Of a stretch of DNA of 64,000 bases, positions 60,398-64,000 are shown one piece after another; the stretch's first letter is position 1; each line of letters starts with the position of its first letter. The position numbers and the translations under genes were made by a program. Where the stretch lies: contig JALXBF010000179.1 in NCBI GenBank assembly GCA_026991575.1, positions 33,554 through 97,553 on the forward strand, written 5' to 3'. This stretch comes from Planctomycetota bacterium. Its GTDB lineage: Bacteria; Planctomycetota; Planctomycetia; JALXBF01. The notes below the pieces were generated by a model. It was not told the origin of the DNA. It did no database searches and was given only the letters and a program-made list of their open reading frames with translations.

Positions 60398-61427
60398 TCG
60401 GCCCGGACGCCATGCTGCGGGATCGCGGGGCGGTTGTCCGTCGGATGGCACCCGCTGCCGCCGCCGTGGCGCCCGGGGCCGAGGCCATTGCGACACCCGC
60501 CGCTGGCAGCCTCCGGCGTGCTCGGTGGTAAAAAGGCGTGTAGCGTAGCAAGCCAGGCAGTGCCGGAAGCTGGCTGCGAATGGCCCGGGTCGCTGCGTGG
60601 AACGCATGCGTGTAGCCGGCCGGGGTGCGGAGCCCAAGTTTGTCTCTGATCTGCGGCGGCAATGTGCAAGCCGCCCAGAAGCGCAGTGCCGGCTTCAGTG
60701 GCCTCGCCCACCAGATGTCGCCCAGCAGCGCCGCGGCCACCCGACGCGACCCCTCGGTCCCGAACCACCAGGGCCAGTCCAGACGCCGCCGGAACCAAGC
60801 AACGAAAGACCGCCAGTCTGGCGGCTGTCGCCGCGGCGTCAGTCCGAAGAAAAGGGCAAACACCTGGCCTTCCACGTACAGCCGGTGCTTGAAACCATCG
60901 TCCAGTGGGGCTACGAAATGTTCCAGCGTCCATGCGGCCGATTCGATCAGTGTTGCGTGCACCCAGAGGATCAGTTCCGGATCCGCTGCATCGTAGCTGC
61001 GTCCGAGCTCGGCGGGGCAGTCCGGCGGCATTGGCCCGCGCACGCGGCGATGGCGACGGAACACTTCCCACGCGACCTGAATCGCTTCGTCCGCCGTCCC
61101 GAAAATGATGGTTTGCACAGCCACGAACGTGTTCCAGGCGCGGCCAAACGGGTCACGCACGAAGCGGCTGTGCTGTAGCACGCCTTCGGCAACCGCCGGA
61201 TGGGCTACTTGCATCAGCAGCGCTCGCAGCCCGCCCAAGTACAGCGCCGCTTCGCGATTTACTTGCCAGGCTACGCTCTCCGGGCCGAAGAAGCCCACCT
61301 CAGGTCGTGGGCACAGCGAGCGCAGCCGGGCCAGGTAGCTGCCAAACCCGTCGTCGTCCAATTGGCACGGCTCTCGCTCATCCTGCCAATCCAGCCCGTT
61401 CAGAACTGCCGTCGCAATGTCCAGCAT
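60381..61427 (-). CDS. Oxygenase MpaB family protein (DUF2236)
   Basis: The 348-residue protein has the DUF2236 layout. VAWQVNREAALYLGGLRALLMQVAHPAVAEGVLQHSRF (about residues 52-89) contains the conserved QxAHPxVAxGV motif whose His is thought to ligate haem in this group. DPFGRAWNTFVAVQTIIFGT and LILWVHATLIESAAW follow, both typical. The C-terminal part is helical and the last 40 residues are Ala/Arg-rich. Members include the MpaB oxygenase and the latex-clearing protein family. Substrate here is unknown. No signal peptide is visible. Confidence 0.87.
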   Translation of the reverse strand: MLDIATAVLNGLDWQDEREPCQLDDDGFGSYLARLRSLCPRPEVGFFGPESVAWQVNREAALYLGGLRALLMQVAHPAVAEGVLQHSRFVRDPFGRAWNTFVAVQTIIFGTADEAIQVAWEVFRRHRRVRGPMPPDCPAELGRSYDAADPELILWVHATLIESAAWTLEHFVAPLDDGFKHRLYVEGQVFALFFGLTPRRQPPDWRSFVAWFRRRLDWPWWFGTEGSRRVAAALLGDIWWARPLKPALRFWAACTLPPQIRDKLGLRTPAGYTHAFHAATRAIRSQLPALPGLLRYTPFYHRARRRLPAAGVAMASAPGATAAAAGAIRRTTAPRSRSMASGPISAEK

Positions 61428-61569
61428 CGTGCGCGCTGTCGGGACACGGTACGGGTGGCCTCACTTCCACGGCGCACCCGGGAACCAAACGCCGGCGGGC
61501 TGCATCAAAGCATTGTAAAGCAGGGGCCGATGGCTCGTTGGTGCAGGACTCCGCGTAAGGGAAGCCGTC

Positions 61570-63765
61570 ATGGTCGGATCTTTTCGAGACACGCGCCTTG
61601 GTCTGCTGCTTGTAGGATGCCTGACCGCGCTGCTGCTCGTCTCCGGCGACCTGTTAGCCCAAGTGATCGTCTTGCCACGGCCCAGGCCCGAAGCGATCAT
61701 CGAGTTTGAGTCCTTTCGATTGCATGGTCAGGTGACCAACCAGGTTGCGCGGATCTCGGCCAGTCTGACACTAACTAACCGCGGCAGTGCTCCTGCGGAG
61801 GCGGTCCTACTGTTGCCGGTTCCCCCCGGGACGACCCTCCATGGCGTAACCCTACTTGCCGACGGCCAGGAGCTGACCGGGGAACTGTTACGCAAGGAGG
61901 AGGCAACACGGGAGTACATGGAGATCGTCCGCCGCTATCGTGACCCGGCACTGGTCGAGTACGCCGACAGCGACCTGTATCGCGCGCGGATCTTCCCGAT
62001 ACCGCCCAAGGGCAGTAGACGGCTTGACCTGTCGTTGACGTTTGCTTGCCGCAGCGATCAGGGCCTCGTCCAGTTAGTGCTTCCCGTGCCCCGGCAAACA
62101 CGGCGCTCGCTGTCGCCTCGTCAGGTACAGGTGAATCTCACGGTGACCGACAGCCGACCGATCCGCAGCATCTTTACGACCACGCCCGGCCTAAAGACCG
62201 ACGTGGATGGCAAGCATCGGGCGACGATCCGCGGCAGCTTACAGCAACCGGCTGATGTGCTGCGCATCTACTACCGGCTGGGAGGAGAACGCATTACAGC
62301 GTGGGCGCTGAGTACGTGGCCAGCGAATGAACAGGACGGCTACTTCATGCTCTTCTTGACACCGCCAGCCCTTCCCGAGCCGGACAGCTACCAGCCGAAG
62401 GACCTTGTGCTCGTCATTGATCGCTCCGGTTCGATGAGTGGGGAGAAGATCGAGCAGGTGCGGGAGGCGCTGGCTTTCGTGCTGCGTCGGCTGCATCCCG
62501 AGGACCGCTTCAACTTGATCTCCTATGCCGATGAGGCGCTGCCGCTCAGTGACCGCTTGCTGCCGGCGACGGAAGAGAATGTGGCGCGGGGGCTGAAGGC
62601 GGCAGAAGGGCTTGCCGCACAGGGGGGCACGAACATTTACGAAGCGTTAGACCTGGCGTTCGCGCAGCTCGAGCCTCGCGAAGACCGGCCCGGTTATGTG
62701 TTGTTCCTTACCGACGGGCGGCCCACAGTGGGCACGACCTCAGAGGGGGAAATCGCCGCTCTCGTGCGACGAAAGAGCCAAACCCGCGCGAGACTCATCT
62801 GCTTCGGCGTGGGCCACGACGTCAACAGCAGGCTGCTGGACCGCATCGCCCAGCTGGCACGGGGAACCACGATCTACGTGCCGCCAAACGAGGACCTGGA
62901 GCGGTACGTGTCTGGGTTGTATCGCACCATCGCCGCGCCAGCCCTGACCGACGTTCGCGTGACGATCCAGGGAGTCAGCACCTCCTACGTGTACCCGAAG
63001 GACGTCCCCGATCTGTTTGCCGGGACGCAGGTCACCGTCGTGGGGAGGTATCGCGGGGAGGGGTCGGAGGTCGTTGTCAGGGTCAGCGGCAAGTACCGTG
63101 GTGACACGCAACGGTTTAGCGTGCCCGTGCGTTTCGTCGGCCCGGGCGAAGGGCTGGCCGACGCGTTCGTGGCACGCGTCTGGGCGGGGCGCCGCATCGC
63201 TTACCTGCTCGATCAGATCGAAACCAGTAGCGACCCGTCGGACGAGTTGGTTGATGAAGTGATCAGACTCGCCCGGAAATTCAACATCGTCACGCCCTAC
63301 ACATCGTTCCTGGCCGAAGAACCGCTGGATACGGACACCCTCCGGGCTCGCTCGCAGGTCACCGGGTTTCGGGTCCGCTCAACCGGTGCGGCTGCGTTCC
63401 GGGCACGAAGCAGCAAGAGTGCCTTGCGGGCTGCTCGCGTCGGCACCTTCGCAGGGGCTGCGGCTGTCGGCCCCCTGGGGCTGAAAGCAAGTCTTCTCGC
63501 CGCAGAGCCAGGGCCCACCGGCATCCGGAATCGGGTTTATCTAGGCGGTCGCACATTCGAGCGGCGTGGCGATGTCTGGGTGGAACTCACTCTGGCCGAT
63601 GCTGACCTTAGGAAGGCCAAAGAAGTGGTTCTCTACAGCGATGCATTCTTCAGCATCATCAAGCAGCTACCGGCCCCGGTGCGGGCAGTCTTTGCCCTGG
63701 ACGGGCCGGTCTACATGAGAATCGGCCAGACGGTTTACAAGTTCGTTGAGCCCAAGCAGAACTAG
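61570..63765 (+). CDS. Exported VIT and von Willebrand A domain protein
   Basis: The 731-residue protein has a signal peptide (residues about 8-30, cleavage near LLAQ), a VIT domain (about 44-165, IIEFESFRLHGQVTNQVARISASLTLTN and EATREYMEIVRRYRDPALVEY), and a vWA domain with the metal-ion-dependent adhesion motif LVIDRSGSMSG (about 282-292), followed by the Thr-bearing QGGTNIYEAL and LTDGRP elements. A beta-rich linker and a helical region near residue 550 (IRLARKFNIVTPYTSFLAEE) match the inter-alpha-trypsin-inhibitor family arrangement. The C-terminal 150 residues end with an FVEP tail. Role is adhesion or protein assembly at the envelope by family analogy; the true partner is unknown. Confidence 0.88.
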   Translation: MVGSFRDTRLGLLLVGCLTALLLVSGDLLAQVIVLPRPRPEAIIEFESFRLHGQVTNQVARISASLTLTNRGSAPAEAVLLLPVPPGTTLHGVTLLADGQELTGELLRKEEATREYMEIVRRYRDPALVEYADSDLYRARIFPIPPKGSRRLDLSLTFACRSDQGLVQLVLPVPRQTRRSLSPRQVQVNLTVTDSRPIRSIFTTTPGLKTDVDGKHRATIRGSLQQPADVLRIYYRLGGERITAWALSTWPANEQDGYFMLFLTPPALPEPDSYQPKDLVLVIDRSGSMSGEKIEQVREALAFVLRRLHPEDRFNLISYADEALPLSDRLLPATEENVARGLKAAEGLAAQGGTNIYEALDLAFAQLEPREDRPGYVLFLTDGRPTVGTTSEGEIAALVRRKSQTRARLICFGVGHDVNSRLLDRIAQLARGTTIYVPPNEDLERYVSGLYRTIAAPALTDVRVTIQGVSTSYVYPKDVPDLFAGTQVTVVGRYRGEGSEVVVRVSGKYRGDTQRFSVPVRFVGPGEGLADAFVARVWAGRRIAYLLDQIETSSDPSDELVDEVIRLARKFNIVTPYTSFLAEEPLDTDTLRARSQVTGFRVRSTGAAAFRARSSKSALRAARVGTFAGAAAVGPLGLKASLLAAEPGPTGIRNRVYLGGRTFERRGDVWVELTLADADLRKAKEVVLYSDAFFSIIKQLPAPVRAVFALDGPVYMRIGQTVYKFVEPKQN

Positions 63766-63787
63766 CCCAAGCTCTGGACAAACGGAA

Positions 63788-63866
63788 CGCACGGGCCGAC
63801 GGATCTTGTAAAAAAGATGCGTGTGCGTACCCGGTGGCCCCTGCCCGTCGCCCGTGCGTTTTCTCG
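63788..63866. terminator. Long-loop inverted repeat between convergent genes
   Basis: A 14-pair stem with one bulged base is formed by CGCACGGGCCGACGG (63788-63802) and CCGTCGCCCGTGCG (63845-63858), directly followed by TTTT on the plus strand. The loop of about 42 bases holds a smaller ATCTT/AAGAT pair. It lies between the vWA gene and the minus-strand partial gene and fits a terminator, possibly bidirectional, although the loop is long. Confidence 0.5.
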
Positions 63867-63876
63867 TGCGCTTGCC

Positions 63877-64000
63877 TTAAGGCTCGAGGTCCTGGCCAAG
63901 AAGCTGCTTGTACAAGGCTTCTACGAAGTAGTACTCCCCCCAGGCAACCGACTCGTCAACCCCCAAGCCCTTCGGCAAGTGGTAGACACCGTGTTTGAGG
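63877..64000 (-). CDS. Unsaturated glucuronyl hydrolase-like protein (GH88/GH105), C-terminal end (partial)
   Basis: Only the last 40 residues and the stop are in the window; the gene continues beyond the right edge. The peptide includes HGVYHLPKGLGVDESVAWGEYYFVEAL, which matches the end of GH88-type unsaturated glucuronyl hydrolases, where a Gly-rich loop precedes a Asp-Glu-Ser-x-x-Trp-Gly-(Asp/Glu)-Tyr-(Tyr/Phe) block and the final helix. These enzymes remove the unsaturated uronic acid left by polysaccharide lyases. GH105 is the alternative. The identification rests on a short fragment. Confidence 0.65.
   Translation of the reverse strand, partial: LKHGVYHLPKGLGVDESVAWGEYYFVEALYKQLLGQDLEP

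Noticed and set aside
1..64000. Mobile elements, CRISPR arrays, rRNA or prophage genes
   Set aside because: I looked for transposase-like motifs, regular direct repeats with spacers, rRNA-like tracts and phage structural genes and saw none.

Overview
The window is GC-rich DNA from a planctomycete (Planctomycetota), most likely a Gemmatales-type lineage. The lineage call rests on protein families visible here: a PVC-type membrane-bound dehydrogenase with a C-terminal CxxCH haem site, a second secreted PVC-style beta-propeller, a pentahaem PA14 cytochrome, an LEPR-type N-terminal motif (LEERVLLA), a planctomycete-type beta-barrel outer membrane protein, and many Tat- or lipoprotein-exported proteins. 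Two GH57 enzymes hint at a warm habitat, which is inference only. I see no rRNA genes, insertion sequences, prophage genes or CRISPR arrays. There is one tRNA (CAU anticodon).

Region 1 (1-20.2 kb) is a flagellar locus. The tail of a hook gene (flgE) on the + strand faces a long - strand cluster in nearly classical order: flgB-flgC-fliE-fliF-fliG-fliH-fliI-fliJ-motE-like-motA-motB-motB2-fliL-fliM-(718 bp gap)-fliN-fliO-fliP-fliQ-fliR-flhB-flhA. Five small uncharacterised genes follow, two of them lipoproteins. The motor parts are unusual: FliM lacks the CheY-binding start, the FliG EHPQ and FliM GGxG interface motifs are both altered, and there are two MotB-like proteins, one without the proton-binding Asp.

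Region 2 (20.9-33.8 kb): after a + strand outer membrane beta-barrel gene comes a six-gene - strand operon: sodium:solute symporter, exported Gfo/Idh/MocA protein, pentahaem PA14 cytochrome, secreted beta-propeller, HAD phosphatase and PVC-type dehydrogenase-cytochrome. The genes overlap or nearly touch. I read it as a system for uptake and periplasmic oxidation of an unidentified, probably sugar-like, substrate.

Region 3 (33.9-41.0 kb) is an alpha-glucan operon on the + strand: glycogen synthase, a GH57 enzyme, a GalT-type nucleotidylyltransferase and a GH57 4-alpha-glucanotransferase-like enzyme.

Region 4 (41.4-64 kb) is a mosaic of small units: unknown lipoproteins, a surface protein with two aspartic-protease DTG lobes plus PPC and RTX repeats, a GT39 glycosyltransferase, Tat-exported beta-helix and beta-propeller proteins, a DUF309 protein, an APH-like kinase, an NnrS protein with ScdA_N/DUF1858-like ends, a 3'(2'),5'-bisphosphate nucleotidase, a two-ACT-domain protein, an MBL hydrolase coupled to an exported nitrilase-family enzyme, a zinc-ribbon membrane protein, an MpaB-type oxygenase, a VIT/vWA protein, and the end of a GH88/GH105-like glycosidase cut by the window edge.
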